Shown piece after piece: positions 1-7,898 of a stretch of 64,000 bases of DNA; the stretch's first letter is position 1; each line of letters starts with the position of its first letter. The notes under the pieces were generated by a model. That model saw nothing but the letters and a program-made list of their open reading frames with translations. It was not told the origin of the DNA and searched no databases. The stretch is taken from contig CAZMPJ010000010.1 in assembly GCA_964568455.1 (NCBI GenBank), positions 8,484 through 72,483 of the forward strand, in the 5' to 3' direction. Position numbers and translations under genes: made by a program. Source of the DNA: CAZMPJ01 sp964568455. Lineage in GTDB: Bacteria; Margulisbacteria; WOR-1; O2-12-FULL-45-9.

Positions 1-1786
1 TAACTGCTTTAATTCTGTCACCTTCGAAGAACATATGTTCAGTGCGGCAAAGCCCAATTCCTTCGGCTCCAAAACCCCGAGCTACTTTTGAGTCTTTAGG
101 GGTGTCAGCATTAGTCCGGACGTTAAGTTTTCTAACTTTATCTGCCCAACCCATGATTGTTCCAAAATTTCCAGAAAGTCCTGGTTTAATAGTCGGAACC
201 TGGCCTTTCATTACTTGACCACTGCTGCCATCTAGCGAGATCCAATCACCTTCTTTAATTACAGTGCCGTTTACTTCAAATTGTTTGGCTTTGTAATTTA
301 TATTTATAGCACCGCAACCTGCTACACAGCATTTACCCATGCCGCGGGCAACTACTGCGGCGTGAGAAGTCATTCCGCCTCGAGCAGTAAGGATACCTTG
401 AGCAGCATCCATGCCGCCGATGTCTTCTGGTGAAGTTTCAATCCGAACCAGGATTACTTTTTTCCCGTCTTTAACCCAAGCTTCTGCTTCGTCAGCGTGG
501 AAAACTGCTTGGCCAGTGGCTGCACCAGGAGAGGCAGGTAAGCCTTTTGCAATAACCTCTTTTTTGGCTTTAGGGTCAAACATAGGGTGAAGCAGTTGAT
601 CAAGTTGTTCTGGCGCAATCCGTAAAAGGGCAGTATTAGTATCAATTAATTTTTCTTTTACCATGTCACAGGCAATTTTAAGTGCGGCTGCGGCAGTTCT
701 TTTTCCCGTTCTGGTTTGCAGCATCCACAGTTTGCCTTTTTGAATGGTAAACTCAATATCCTGCATGTCGCGATAATGTTTTTCCAATTTCTTATAAATG
801 TTTTCCAGAGTTTTATAAGGTTTTGGCATTACTTCTTGCAGGGTCTTTTGGCTTTTAGATGATTTAGTGGAGGCGTTGATGGGTTGGGGGGTTCTGATCC
901 CTGCTACTACGTCTTCACCTTGAGCATTGATTAAGTATTCTCCGTAGAATTTCTTTTCTCCGGTAGCAGGATTTCTGGTAAAAGCTACGCCAGTTCCAGA
1001 ATCGTCTCCCATATTTCCAAAAACCATAGCCTGAACGTTTACTGCGGTTCCCCAATCACCAGGGATCTTATTGATTTGTCGGTATTTAATGGCTCTGTCA
1101 GCATTCCAAGATCCAAATACCGCTTCAATTGCTCCCCAGAGCTGTTTCCAAGGATCTTCAGGGAAATTAATTCCTTTTCGTTTTTTAATCGCGATTTTAA
1201 AACGTTTTACTAATTCTTTTAAATCTTCAGTTTTAAGATCAACGTCTGATTTTACTCCTTTTTCTTCTTTAACTTGATCCATAATTTCTTCAAAAGGGTC
1301 AATATCGGTTTTAGTTTGAGGTTTAAGATCAAGCACTACGTCCCCATACATTTGTACAAATCTTCGGTAAGCATCCCAGGCAAAACGTTCGTTGCCTGAT
1401 TGTTTAACCAGGCCTTTTACTGTTTCATCGTTGAGTCCTAAGTTTAATACTGTATCCATCATTCCAGGCATAGAGATTCTAGCGCCGGAACGAACCGATA
1501 ATAAGAGGGGGTTTTTATTATCTCCAAATTTTGCCCCCATAGTTTTTTCGATATTGATAATTCCTTTTTCAAGCTGTCCTTGTAATTCTTTGGGATATTT
1601 ACGGTTCATTTTATAATAAACCGCGCACATCTCCGTGGTAATTGTAAAACCAGCCGGAACCGGGATGCCAATATTGGACATTTCTGCCAAGTTAGCCCCT
1701 TTTCCTCCCAGCAAGTTTTTCATTGCTGACTTTCCATCCGCCTTTTTCCCGCCGAAACTGTATACGTACTTTTTCCCTTTTGCCAT
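1..1786 (-). CDS. ppdK: Pyruvate, phosphate dikinase, N-terminal 595 residues (runs off window)
   Basis: Interconverts pyruvate + ATP + Pi with PEP + AMP + PPi in central carbon metabolism. The minus-strand frame begins MAKGKKYVYSFGGKKADGKS and stays open to the window edge, so the C-terminal PEP/pyruvate-binding part lies outside. N-terminal ATP-grasp features are present (GGKGANLAEM, SVRSGARISMPGMMDTVLNL). The phosphohistidine motif GGMTSHAAVVARGMGK places the catalytic His near residue 475, close to its position in known PPDKs. A GGAAGG ribosome-binding site lies about 10 bases before the ATG. The gene follows tRNA-Ala on the same strand by 28 bases and may be co-transcribed with it. The family is certain; the dikinase function is known for the family. 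Confidence 0.96.
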   Translation of the reverse strand, partial: MAKGKKYVYSFGGKKADGKSAMKNLLGGKGANLAEMSNIGIPVPAGFTITTEMCAVYYKMNRKYPKELQGQLEKGIINIEKTMGAKFGDNKNPLLLSVRSGARISMPGMMDTVLNLGLNDETVKGLVKQSGNERFAWDAYRRFVQMYGDVVLDLKPQTKTDIDPFEEIMDQVKEEKGVKSDVDLKTEDLKELVKRFKIAIKKRKGINFPEDPWKQLWGAIEAVFGSWNADRAIKYRQINKIPGDWGTAVNVQAMVFGNMGDDSGTGVAFTRNPATGEKKFYGEYLINAQGEDVVAGIRTPQPINASTKSSKSQKTLQEVMPKPYKTLENIYKKLEKHYRDMQDIEFTIQKGKLWMLQTRTGKRTAAAALKIACDMVKEKLIDTNTALLRIAPEQLDQLLHPMFDPKAKKEVIAKGLPASPGAATGQAVFHADEAEAWVKDGKKVILVRIETSPEDIGGMDAAQGILTARGGMTSHAAVVARGMGKCCVAGCGAININYKAKQFEVNGTVIKEGDWISLDGSSGQVMKGQVPTIKPGLSGNFGTIMGWADKVRKLNVRTNADTPKDSKVARGFGAEGIGLCRTEHMFFEGDRIKAV

Positions 1787-1814
1787 TCTTTCGTACTTCC
1801 TTCCTTTTTTTATA

Positions 1815-1887
1815 TGGAGCCGAGGGGGATCGAACCCCTGACCTTTTGACTGCCAGTCAAACGTTCTCCCAGCTGAACTACGGCCCC
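1815..1887 (-). tRNA. tRNA-Ala (anticodon GGC)
   Basis: Read on the minus strand it folds as a 73-nt cloverleaf. The acceptor arms are GGGGCCG and CGGCTCC with the G3:U70 wobble that identifies alanine tRNAs. The anticodon loop CTGGCAG gives anticodon GGC, and the T-arm is AGGGGTTCGATCCCCT. Discriminator base is A. The 3' CCA is not encoded (TAT follows), so CCA must be added after transcription. Confidence 0.96.
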
Positions 1888-1948
1888 GCTTGAGTCACAA
1901 GCAAACTGTTTATTTTAGCATATAATAATGTAAGAGGAAAGGGGACGC

Positions 1949-2314
1949 TTAATGGTGAAAAATAATCGCATCCTTTTCCCAGAGTTCTTCCAGGTTATAA
2001 AATTTTCTGGAGGTTTCACTCATGATATGAAGAACAATTGCCCCAAGATCAAGCACGATCCAGCCGGAGCTAGCCGGGCCTTCCCAGCGATGACTTTTAT
2101 TTTTTTTAGCCCTTAGTTTTGTATCAACTTCTTTTTTAATGGCATCAATTTGAGGAGGGGATTGCCCAGTGCAGATAACCAAAAAATCAACCATATTGGA
2201 GGTTTTGCGAATGTCCAAGGTTTTGAGGTTGTGGGCTTTTTTATTTTTGGCAGCCTCGATAATAATATCCAGGAGGGTATTGGTATTAATTATTGACTCC
2301 TCCAAAGCCGTCAA
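1949..2314 (-). CDS. rsfS: Ribosome silencing factor RsfS (Iojap family)
   Basis: Binds L14 of the large ribosomal subunit and blocks subunit joining when nutrients are low (family knowledge). The 121 residues are the normal size. Family motifs are visible: VDFLVICTGQSPPQIDAI, the HRWEGPASSGWIVLDLG core, and a C-terminal FYNLEELW. The start overlaps the end of the LCP gene by 29 bases, implying translational coupling. The yqeK-LCP-rsfS order matches clusters in many phyla, where nadD-yqeK-rsfS is usual; nadD is absent here. Confidence 0.93.
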   Translation of the reverse strand: MTALEESIINTNTLLDIIIEAAKNKKAHNLKTLDIRKTSNMVDFLVICTGQSPPQIDAIKKEVDTKLRAKKNKSHRWEGPASSGWIVLDLGAIVLHIMSETSRKFYNLEELWEKDAIIFHH

Positions 2315-3173
2315 TATTAGTAATTTGGTTGACTAGATTTTTTGTAGCTTCAACATCTGGTTTCCAGTAGTAAACACCGTCGATCATCATATCAAAGCCG
2401 GGGATGGTGGCCATAGAAACATGGCTGTTTTCATGGGCAGCTCTTAGTCCCAAACTTAAACCAATGGTTTGTTTTGGTGATAGGTTGGTGTGCAAATAAG
2501 AGAGCAGAGAAAGCACCATTTGAGGTGATTTTGCAATGTTTTCTCTTTTTAACAGTTCATTGCCTAGTGCGTCTAAGAATTTTTGCTGCCGACTAATTCT
2601 TTTTAAATCTCCACCGTCGCTTCTATATCTTAAATAACCCATACACTGCTTGCCTGAAAGTTTTTGTTGTCCAGGCTGTAAATTAATATAAAGATCGCTA
2701 GCATAATCAACATAGTACATGCGGTCTTCTACTTCAATAGGGATGCCTCCTAAATTATCAATGATTTCAATGATTCCAGAAAGGTTGATAATAATATGGT
2801 AAGGGATGTTAATGCCTAAAAATTTTTCCACGGTTTTTCTTGAGAGTTCTACTCCGCCATAAGCAAAAGCGTGATTGATTTTATCTAGGCCTTTTTCTGG
2901 AACCACTACCAGCGTGTCGCGCGGAATAGAAATTAAAGAAACCTTTTTGTTTTCTGGGTCAGAACACAATACCATAATAGTGTCAGAACGATGACCAAAG
3001 GCATCATCCACACCCAGCAGCAAGATATTGGTTTTAGGCATAATTTTAGTGGTGGGGGCTGCGCTAACAAAAACATCAAATAAAGCTAGCTTAGAAACAA
3101 GCGGGATTAAGATTCCAAGCATGATTGCGACGATAACTAAGATAATAAAGCCAATAATAAATGTTTTTTTCAT
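2286..3173 (-). CDS. LytR-CpsA-Psr (LCP) family cell-envelope protein
   Basis: LCP proteins transfer polyprenyl-phosphate-linked glycans to the cell wall or other envelope acceptors. The 295 residues start with one transmembrane helix (about 4-27) and continue in an extracytoplasmic LCP domain with LLLGVDDAFGHRSDTIMV, ISIPRDTLV and YLRYRSDGGDLKRISRQQ, the Asp/Arg residues that hold the pyrophosphate lipid. The ATG overlaps the yqeK stop by 4 bases. The glycan acceptor cannot be told from sequence. Confidence 0.92.
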   Translation of the reverse strand: MKKTFIIGFIILVIVAIMLGILIPLVSKLALFDVFVSAAPTTKIMPKTNILLLGVDDAFGHRSDTIMVLCSDPENKKVSLISIPRDTLVVVPEKGLDKINHAFAYGGVELSRKTVEKFLGINIPYHIIINLSGIIEIIDNLGGIPIEVEDRMYYVDYASDLYINLQPGQQKLSGKQCMGYLRYRSDGGDLKRISRQQKFLDALGNELLKRENIAKSPQMVLSLLSYLHTNLSPKQTIGLSLGLRAAHENSHVSMATIPGFDMMIDGVYYWKPDVEATKNLVNQITNIDGFGGVNN

Positions 3174-3742
3174 GTTTTAAGCTTTAATAAATAATAATTC
3201 CTGGTTTCAATTGTTTTATAATAGACAGGAGCTTTATTCTTTAATAAGAATTCTAGCATAATCCTGCTTGATTCTAAAACTGCTTGGTCTAAGCTTTTTA
3301 GGGCTAAGTCTCTAAGTCGGCTTACTCCAAAAAAGCTTCTGCCTTCTTCGATGTGGTCTGACAGAAAGATGATTTTTTCTAAAGCCGTCATATTAGCACT
3401 GCCGGTGGTATGTTTTTCTATAGCAGACAAAACTGATTTATCTCTTACTTTAAATTCTTGTTTAGCAAAAATTGCGCTTAGCTCAGCATGAAAAAGCTTG
3501 GGTTCAAATTTCCTTACTGGATCAATTTCTAGGCCATGTTTCTTAGCCTGGGCCAGGAGTTGCTTACTATTATATTTACGTGCGTAATCATGCAATAGGG
3601 CAGCAATACTGGCTTTGCTTTTTTGGACTTTATATTTGCCGGCTAAAGCAAGTGCGGTTTTTTCAACGCCGAGGGAGTGTCTAAATCTTTCATGGTCAAG
3701 GGATTTTTTGAGTTGCTCGATTATTTGTTCGCGCTTTTTCAC
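3170..3742 (-). CDS. yqeK: YqeK-family HD-domain hydrolase (probable Ap4A hydrolase)
   Basis: YqeK enzymes hydrolyse diadenosine tetraphosphate symmetrically to ADP. The 190-residue protein has the HD metal motif: H in RHSLGVEKTA, HD in ALLHDYARKY, later HAELSA and the D of IIFLSDHIEEGRSF. The start is GTG at 3742. No Shine-Dalgarno is present; a full-consensus promoter ends 8 bases upstream, so the mRNA is probably leaderless. The gene leads the yqeK-LCP-rsfS operon and is divergent from the GlmU-like gene. Confidence 0.9.
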   Translation of the reverse strand: MKKREQIIEQLKKSLDHERFRHSLGVEKTALALAGKYKVQKSKASIAALLHDYARKYNSKQLLAQAKKHGLEIDPVRKFEPKLFHAELSAIFAKQEFKVRDKSVLSAIEKHTTGSANMTALEKIIFLSDHIEEGRSFFGVSRLRDLALKSLDQAVLESSRIMLEFLLKNKAPVYYKTIETRNYYLLKLKT

Positions 3743-3745
3743 GGT

Positions 3746-3774
3746 TTGATATTATAGTCAAATTAAATTATAAT
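3746..3774 (+). promoter_or_regulatory. Sigma-70 promoter of glmU-like gene, leaderless
   Basis: TTGATA (3746-3751), 17-base spacer, TATAAT (3769-3774), then 9 bases to the ATG at 3784. No Shine-Dalgarno fits in the remaining leader. Confidence 0.8.
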
Positions 3775-3780
3775 TGTCAA
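3751..3780 (-). promoter_or_regulatory. Sigma-70 promoter of yqeK operon, leaderless
   Basis: Minus strand TTGACA (3780-3775), 18-base spacer, TATAAT (3756-3751), then 8 bases to GTG. It overlaps almost entirely with the divergent promoter at 3746-3774. Confidence 0.82.
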
Positions 3781-3783
3781 TCG

Positions 3784-4515
3784 ATGAAAAAACTAGCAGT
3801 GATAATTTTGGCAGCGGGTAAGGGGGTTCGGATGAAATCTGACCTGCCCAAGGTTTTTCATAAGCTGGTGGGCAAACCTTTGCTTCAGCATGTATTAGAA
3901 GTGGTGAAAAAGCTTGACCCAGAAAAAGTATGCGTAGTAGTTGGTTACCAAAAAGAATTAATCACTGATTATTTTAAAGATTGGGGCCTTGATTTTGTGG
4001 TTCAGGCCGAGCAGCTGGGCACTGGCCATGCGGTAATGCAAGCTAAAGATTGTTTAAAAGACTTTGATGGGACAGTTTTAGTTTTAGCCGGAGACGTGCC
4101 TTTGCTTTCCGAGCAATCCTTAAAAAAATTAGTTGAGTTTCACAAAAAACACAATGCTGCAGTTACAGACTTAACTGCCGAGCTGCCTGATGCAGGAAAT
4201 TATGGTCGTATTATTAGAAAGCCCAGTGGTGAGTTAATTAAAATCGTAGAGAAAAAAGATGCTTCGGCTGAAGAGTTAAAAATCAAAGAATTTAATTCTG
4301 GCACCTTTTGTTTTGACAAAAAAGCCCTGTTTGAGGCTTTGGCAGAAGTAAAAGCAGAAAATGTGCAGCAAGAATATTATTTAACTGATACAGTTGAAAT
4401 TTGTAAAAATAAAAACCTGCCGGTTTACGCTTTTAAAATTAATAATGCCAGCGAAGTTTTAGGTGTAAACACTAAAGACCAGTTAGCTGACCTCGCCAAG
4501 CTTATCTCCTCCTAG
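3784..4515 (+). CDS. GlmU-like uridylyltransferase (pyrophosphorylase domain only)
   Basis: Likely makes UDP-GlcNAc from GlcNAc-1-phosphate and UTP for envelope polymers. At 243 residues it covers only the nucleotidyltransferase half of GlmU: LAAGKGVRMKSDLPKV (nucleotide loop), QLGTGHAV, VLAGDVPLL, YGRIIR, EFNSGTFCF and EYYLTD. The left-handed beta-helix acetyltransferase half is missing. It ends just after the usual GVN-x-x-x-QLA junction, with a GC-rich palindromic element 29 bases beyond the stop. With glmM at 13.5 kb it could supply UDP-GlcNAc if another protein acetylates GlcN-1-P. Another sugar nucleotide is possible. Confidence 0.85.
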   Translation: MKKLAVIILAAGKGVRMKSDLPKVFHKLVGKPLLQHVLEVVKKLDPEKVCVVVGYQKELITDYFKDWGLDFVVQAEQLGTGHAVMQAKDCLKDFDGTVLVLAGDVPLLSEQSLKKLVEFHKKHNAAVTDLTAELPDAGNYGRIIRKPSGELIKIVEKKDASAEELKIKEFNSGTFCFDKKALFEALAEVKAENVQQEYYLTDTVEICKNKNLPVYAFKINNASEVLGVNTKDQLADLAKLISS

Positions 4516-4529
4516 GCCTAAAAAAGATT

Positions 4530-4610
4530 TTTCAAAATAAAGTGTCCCGACGCTTCGGTCGGGATCCCGATCCGGCGAAGCCGGCATCGGGAAAATTTCA
4601 AAATAAAGTG
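4530..4610. repeat. GC-rich double-hairpin element flanked by 15-bp direct repeats
   Basis: Two copies of TTTCAAAATAAAGTG (4530-4544 and 4596-4610) flank a 51-bp, strongly GC-rich insert. The insert holds two back-to-back hairpins: CCCGAC/GTCGGG around GCTTCG, and CCCGAT-CCGGC / GCCGG-C-ATCGGG around GAA. It looks like a small palindromic mobile element with target duplication; the right-hand repeat supplies the start of the -35 element of the next gene. Confidence 0.7.
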
Positions 4611-4636
4611 AAATTTCCTAGAAAAGGTGCCGATAA
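4609..4636 (+). promoter_or_regulatory. Shared alternative-sigma promoter, site 1
   Basis: TGAAATTT (4609-4616), 14 bases, CGATAA (4631-4636), preceded by GC to give GCCGATAA as in sigma-28 -10 boxes. Drives the gene at 4670. Confidence 0.75.
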
Positions 4637-4669
4637 TAAAGTGACTCGAAAGACTAAGGAGATTAAGTA

Positions 4670-5062
4670 ATGTTGATAATGCCGGTGCTAATGAATATGG
4701 GGGCTCCCGTAAGAGTAAATGCCGCCACTGTATCAACTAAGTTAGCCGAGTTAAAATTAAAACCTTCTCGTCTTAATGGCGCGTATAGAAGATTGGTGCA
4801 ACTTTCCCAGCTTCATTTTGATACTTATGAAATTTTATTGACAAATATGAGGCAGATTTTTGCCATGGATGATTTAACGTTAACTCTTTATTTGCCAGAT
4901 GTTCCTTTGCTTAGTTCTATGGCCAGCAATGGAGATAAGGCACGCTTAGAAAGCTACGAATTTGCTAGAATACTGGTTCAAAAGCATCACCTTATTGATC
5001 CAGAAAAACTTGATTTAGATCTTCGTTCGTTGCCAAGCATTCTTCAGTCCAGCAGAGGATGA
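4670..5062 (+). CDS. Hypothetical protein of the TGAAATTT regulon
   Basis: No family recognised. The 130 residues are mostly helical-looking and leucine-rich, with no charge-led signal peptide, although residues 1-20 are apolar. AAGGAG lies 8 bases before the ATG. It is the first gene behind a shared TGAAATTT-N14-CGATAA promoter and is followed by another such promoter and the 920-residue gene, so the two are neighbours but separately promoted. Confidence 0.7.
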   Translation: MLIMPVLMNMGAPVRVNAATVSTKLAELKLKPSRLNGAYRRLVQLSQLHFDTYEILLTNMRQIFAMDDLTLTLYLPDVPLLSSMASNGDKARLESYEFARILVQKHHLIDPEKLDLDLRSLPSILQSSRG

Positions 5063-5078
5063 GTATTTCTAAATAAAC

Positions 5079-5106
5079 TGAAATTTTTTTAATTCCCCAA
5101 CGATAA
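5079..5106 (+). promoter_or_regulatory. Shared alternative-sigma promoter, site 2
   Basis: TGAAATTT (5079-5086), 14 bases, CGATAA (5101-5106), preceded by AAATAAAC as at site 10. Drives the gene at 5124. Confidence 0.75.
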
Positions 5107-5123
5107 CTAGCTAGGAGCAAAAC

Positions 5124-7886
5124 ATGAGTTTGCGCATACCTAGTTACTTAAGATTTAACAAACGTCGTCTTACCAGGCCTTATTTTGCTAAAAGGCTACA
5201 GGCCTTAGGTTTAAAGGCAGACTGGCAAATGTTGGGTAGGTTAAGGCGTGTTGATCCAATCAATTTTGAACGCTTGATAACTTTGGTAGAAAAAGTAAAA
5301 CAAGAAAGGCCTCATTTACGCACCTTGCTTGTTGCCCGGCCAGAAACAATTCCTCTGACGATTTTGGATCGTTTTGAAAAACGTTTTGATGAAAAATTTA
5401 TTTTGAGAGGAATCAGCAGCTGCGCCAGAGGAACTAAATTAGATTTGAGAGACTTACATGTAAAACTCCATAAATTGAATTGTGATCAAAACCAAGAGCT
5501 TGGGCCAAGTATGTTCCCCGGCCTTAAAAGAGATCCAAACAAATTATTAACTGCAGTGCTTAGAGAGGCGCAAGCTTTTGACCGTATTGCCGCTGATCCG
5601 AGTTCAAGCATAGAAGATGTCTTTACTCAGATAGACAGAGGCAAAAAAGATCTTGGTTTTCTTAATGTAGCAGTTTATCGGCCAAAAGTGGATGAACCGG
5701 AAAAATGGATATTAACAAGTAGGACTGCTAATTGGACAGAAGATTTGGGTAAATATGATCCAGAAAAAGGTGGCTCCGAGCCAACTGGAACTTTAAAAAG
5801 TGTTCTTGAGGGATCAAGCCCTTTTTATTATTTAGATCTTTGTGATCGCAGTACATTTAATGCGCAGGGTATTTATTTTGATGACGAATCAGCTGCTAAT
5901 GATTTTGCTCATGCTGTTGGACATAAGTCTGGTTCTGGTAAAAAAACGCGAGGCTTGCTTTATATACCTATACGATCTGGTGATTCAGGCCTTTTCTCGC
6001 GTTATGGTAATGAAGGGGTTGTTCTTTTTCACAATCAGGTAGCTAAGAGAAGAGTGCAGAAAAGCCAACCAAACCCGCCGCCTCTGTTGCCAGAAGACGA
6101 AGAAGAAGCAGAACAAAAAATGGACCTGCTGCAGCGATTTTATGTAGGAAAGATTGTAGATGCGATTGAGACAATCAGGCGTCGGGAGATGGCGGAAGCT
6201 GCAAGAGTTGAAACAGTAATGCCCCCCGAGCCACCAAAACCTTTTGGTTATCATTCTGATGATGGATCTAAATTAACTCGAGTGCAACGTTATGTTCGGC
6301 AAAGCGTTATTAAACAAATTCGCTTAAGAGATAAGCGTAAGGTTAATCTGGAAATTATTAAACCGCCTCAAGGAATGTCAATAAAAGAATATTTTGCAAG
6401 TCAAGAAGGTGGTTTTAAGTTGTTGCAACAGGATTGCCGCATTGTATCAGCCCTTTCCACTGGGGTTAATAAAGATGCTTCCGTAGACCAATACTTGTCT
6501 GCGGCAACAGAATTGATTATTGCCAGAGATGCCGAGACAAATGTTTTTATGGGTTATGTTGCCGCACAACCTATGCGGATATCTGGCATCCCCTCAGTAT
6601 TTATATGGGGAGATTATTCTATGCCTCAATACCATCATTTAGGTCTAGGAACAGCAATGGGGGCTGAATCGGTAAAGCAGGCAAAGAAAATGCTGGATGT
6701 GGCTAAGCATTCCAGAATATATATTTTGTTTAGAACTTGGAATCCCGCGGCTTATAAAATAACGAAAAGGGGAGACTTTTCTCTTTTTCCTCTACCAAGC
6801 CATGATGGCACTGCTGTGTTAAGGGAGCCCACCCCAATTGAAAACAGGCTTTTTACTTATGTTGCGCAGAATTTATTGGGAACAAATATTGATGTTGATA
6901 CTGCTGTTTTAGCGGGAATGATTGAGCCTGCTTCAAAAATAAATTGGTTGGGTAAGCCAGCTATAGATACGTTTTTTAGAGAAGTTGTGAAAGTGCAAGA
7001 AGGCAGGGCATTGCTGGTTACCTCAAGAACGCCTCGCTTTTTTGAGTTATTACATCCTTTACGCGAAGTGTATATTCGTTTTGGAATTGTTTTTAAGTTG
7101 TTTCTCCGCGGTTTACCGGGAATAGGAAGAATGTTTCAATCTGAACAAACCCAGGTTGATTGGGGAAAATATTTTAAAGCTTATGATGTCTTGAGGGAAT
7201 TTATTCCTTATCAACAAGTTCTTGATCGTATAGTTACATTGTTGGAATTAGATGACGCTGACTTAAAGTGTCTAGACCTTGGTTCGGGAACAGGGAACAT
7301 GTCTTTAGCTGTAAAAGAAACTGGGGTAAATGTGATATCAGTTGAAAATTCTGATGGGGGAATTGCAATACATCGCCAAAAAGATGCCGAAGCAAAAATC
7401 CATAATGTTGATTTAGATCAGGAAGAAACAGACTTTTTGCCTTTTGCAGATCACAGTATTGATCGGATAAGTGCTAATCATGTTGTTAATTATATTAAAA
7501 ATAGACAGACTTTGTATGAGGAACTAAAGAGGGTGCTAAGGCCTGATGGGATTATTGTTGCTTCGATATTAAATGAGGGGTTTAGTCCTTTAAAGGTTTT
7601 ATTAGGACATATGACGCTTGAATATAAAGAATTTAGAAAAACACGTGGAATTTTTTCCTCTTTAAAGGGGGTTTATGCTAATTTTAATCGAATGAATCCT
7701 AGATTAACGGTTGTGGGAGCGGCAAACAAAGTGATTGTAGATGGGGCGGCAGGGGGGTCGTATGCTTTGCTTAACGAAAAGCAAATTAGGCAAGAATGGG
7801 AAGCTGCTGGTTTTGACGTTATTAGCATTGAGCCTCACTATGCGGGGCAAGATTATATTGTTAAATTAAGGCCCAGGCTGGTATAA
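5124..7886 (+). CDS. Large protein with GNAT-like and SAM-methyltransferase domains
   Basis: A 920-residue protein. Residues 1 to about 440 match nothing I know. Residues about 455-570 resemble a GNAT acetyltransferase (ELIIARDAETNVFMGYVAAQ, then HHLGLGTAMG as the acetyl-CoA loop near 503). Residues about 690-910 are a class I methyltransferase: CLDLGSGTGN near 715, ISVEN at the acidic beta-2 end, and LKRVLRPDGIIVASIL. No signal peptide or membrane segment. AGGAG lies 7 bases before the ATG. It has its own shared regulon promoter. A modifier of protein or small-molecule targets is possible, but no substrate can be inferred. Confidence 0.8.
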   Translation: MSLRIPSYLRFNKRRLTRPYFAKRLQALGLKADWQMLGRLRRVDPINFERLITLVEKVKQERPHLRTLLVARPETIPLTILDRFEKRFDEKFILRGISSCARGTKLDLRDLHVKLHKLNCDQNQELGPSMFPGLKRDPNKLLTAVLREAQAFDRIAADPSSSIEDVFTQIDRGKKDLGFLNVAVYRPKVDEPEKWILTSRTANWTEDLGKYDPEKGGSEPTGTLKSVLEGSSPFYYLDLCDRSTFNAQGIYFDDESAANDFAHAVGHKSGSGKKTRGLLYIPIRSGDSGLFSRYGNEGVVLFHNQVAKRRVQKSQPNPPPLLPEDEEEAEQKMDLLQRFYVGKIVDAIETIRRREMAEAARVETVMPPEPPKPFGYHSDDGSKLTRVQRYVRQSVIKQIRLRDKRKVNLEIIKPPQGMSIKEYFASQEGGFKLLQQDCRIVSALSTGVNKDASVDQYLSAATELIIARDAETNVFMGYVAAQPMRISGIPSVFIWGDYSMPQYHHLGLGTAMGAESVKQAKKMLDVAKHSRIYILFRTWNPAAYKITKRGDFSLFPLPSHDGTAVLREPTPIENRLFTYVAQNLLGTNIDVDTAVLAGMIEPASKINWLGKPAIDTFFREVVKVQEGRALLVTSRTPRFFELLHPLREVYIRFGIVFKLFLRGLPGIGRMFQSEQTQVDWGKYFKAYDVLREFIPYQQVLDRIVTLLELDDADLKCLDLGSGTGNMSLAVKETGVNVISVENSDGGIAIHRQKDAEAKIHNVDLDQEETDFLPFADHSIDRISANHVVNYIKNRQTLYEELKRVLRPDGIIVASILNEGFSPLKVLLGHMTLEYKEFRKTRGIFSSLKGVYANFNRMNPRLTVVGAANKVIVDGAAGGSYALLNEKQIRQEWEAAGFDVISIEPHYAGQDYIVKLRPRLV

Positions 7887-7887
7887 T
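7858..7887 (+). promoter_or_regulatory. Sigma-70 promoter of the 7TM kinase gene, near-leaderless
   Basis: TTGTTA (7858-7863), 18-base spacer, TATAAT (7882-7887), then 11 bases to ATG at 7899. The -10 box overlaps the stop of the preceding gene. Confidence 0.65.
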
Positions 7888-7898
7888 CTATATACGCC

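Noticed and set aside
1071..1841. Plus-strand open frames across the first 1.8 kb
   Set aside because: They are antisense to ppdK, whose minus-strand frame carries all family motifs.
4545..4595. Rho-independent terminator after the glmU-like gene
   Set aside because: Hairpins are strong but neither is followed by a T-run; the flanking direct repeats point to an inserted element.
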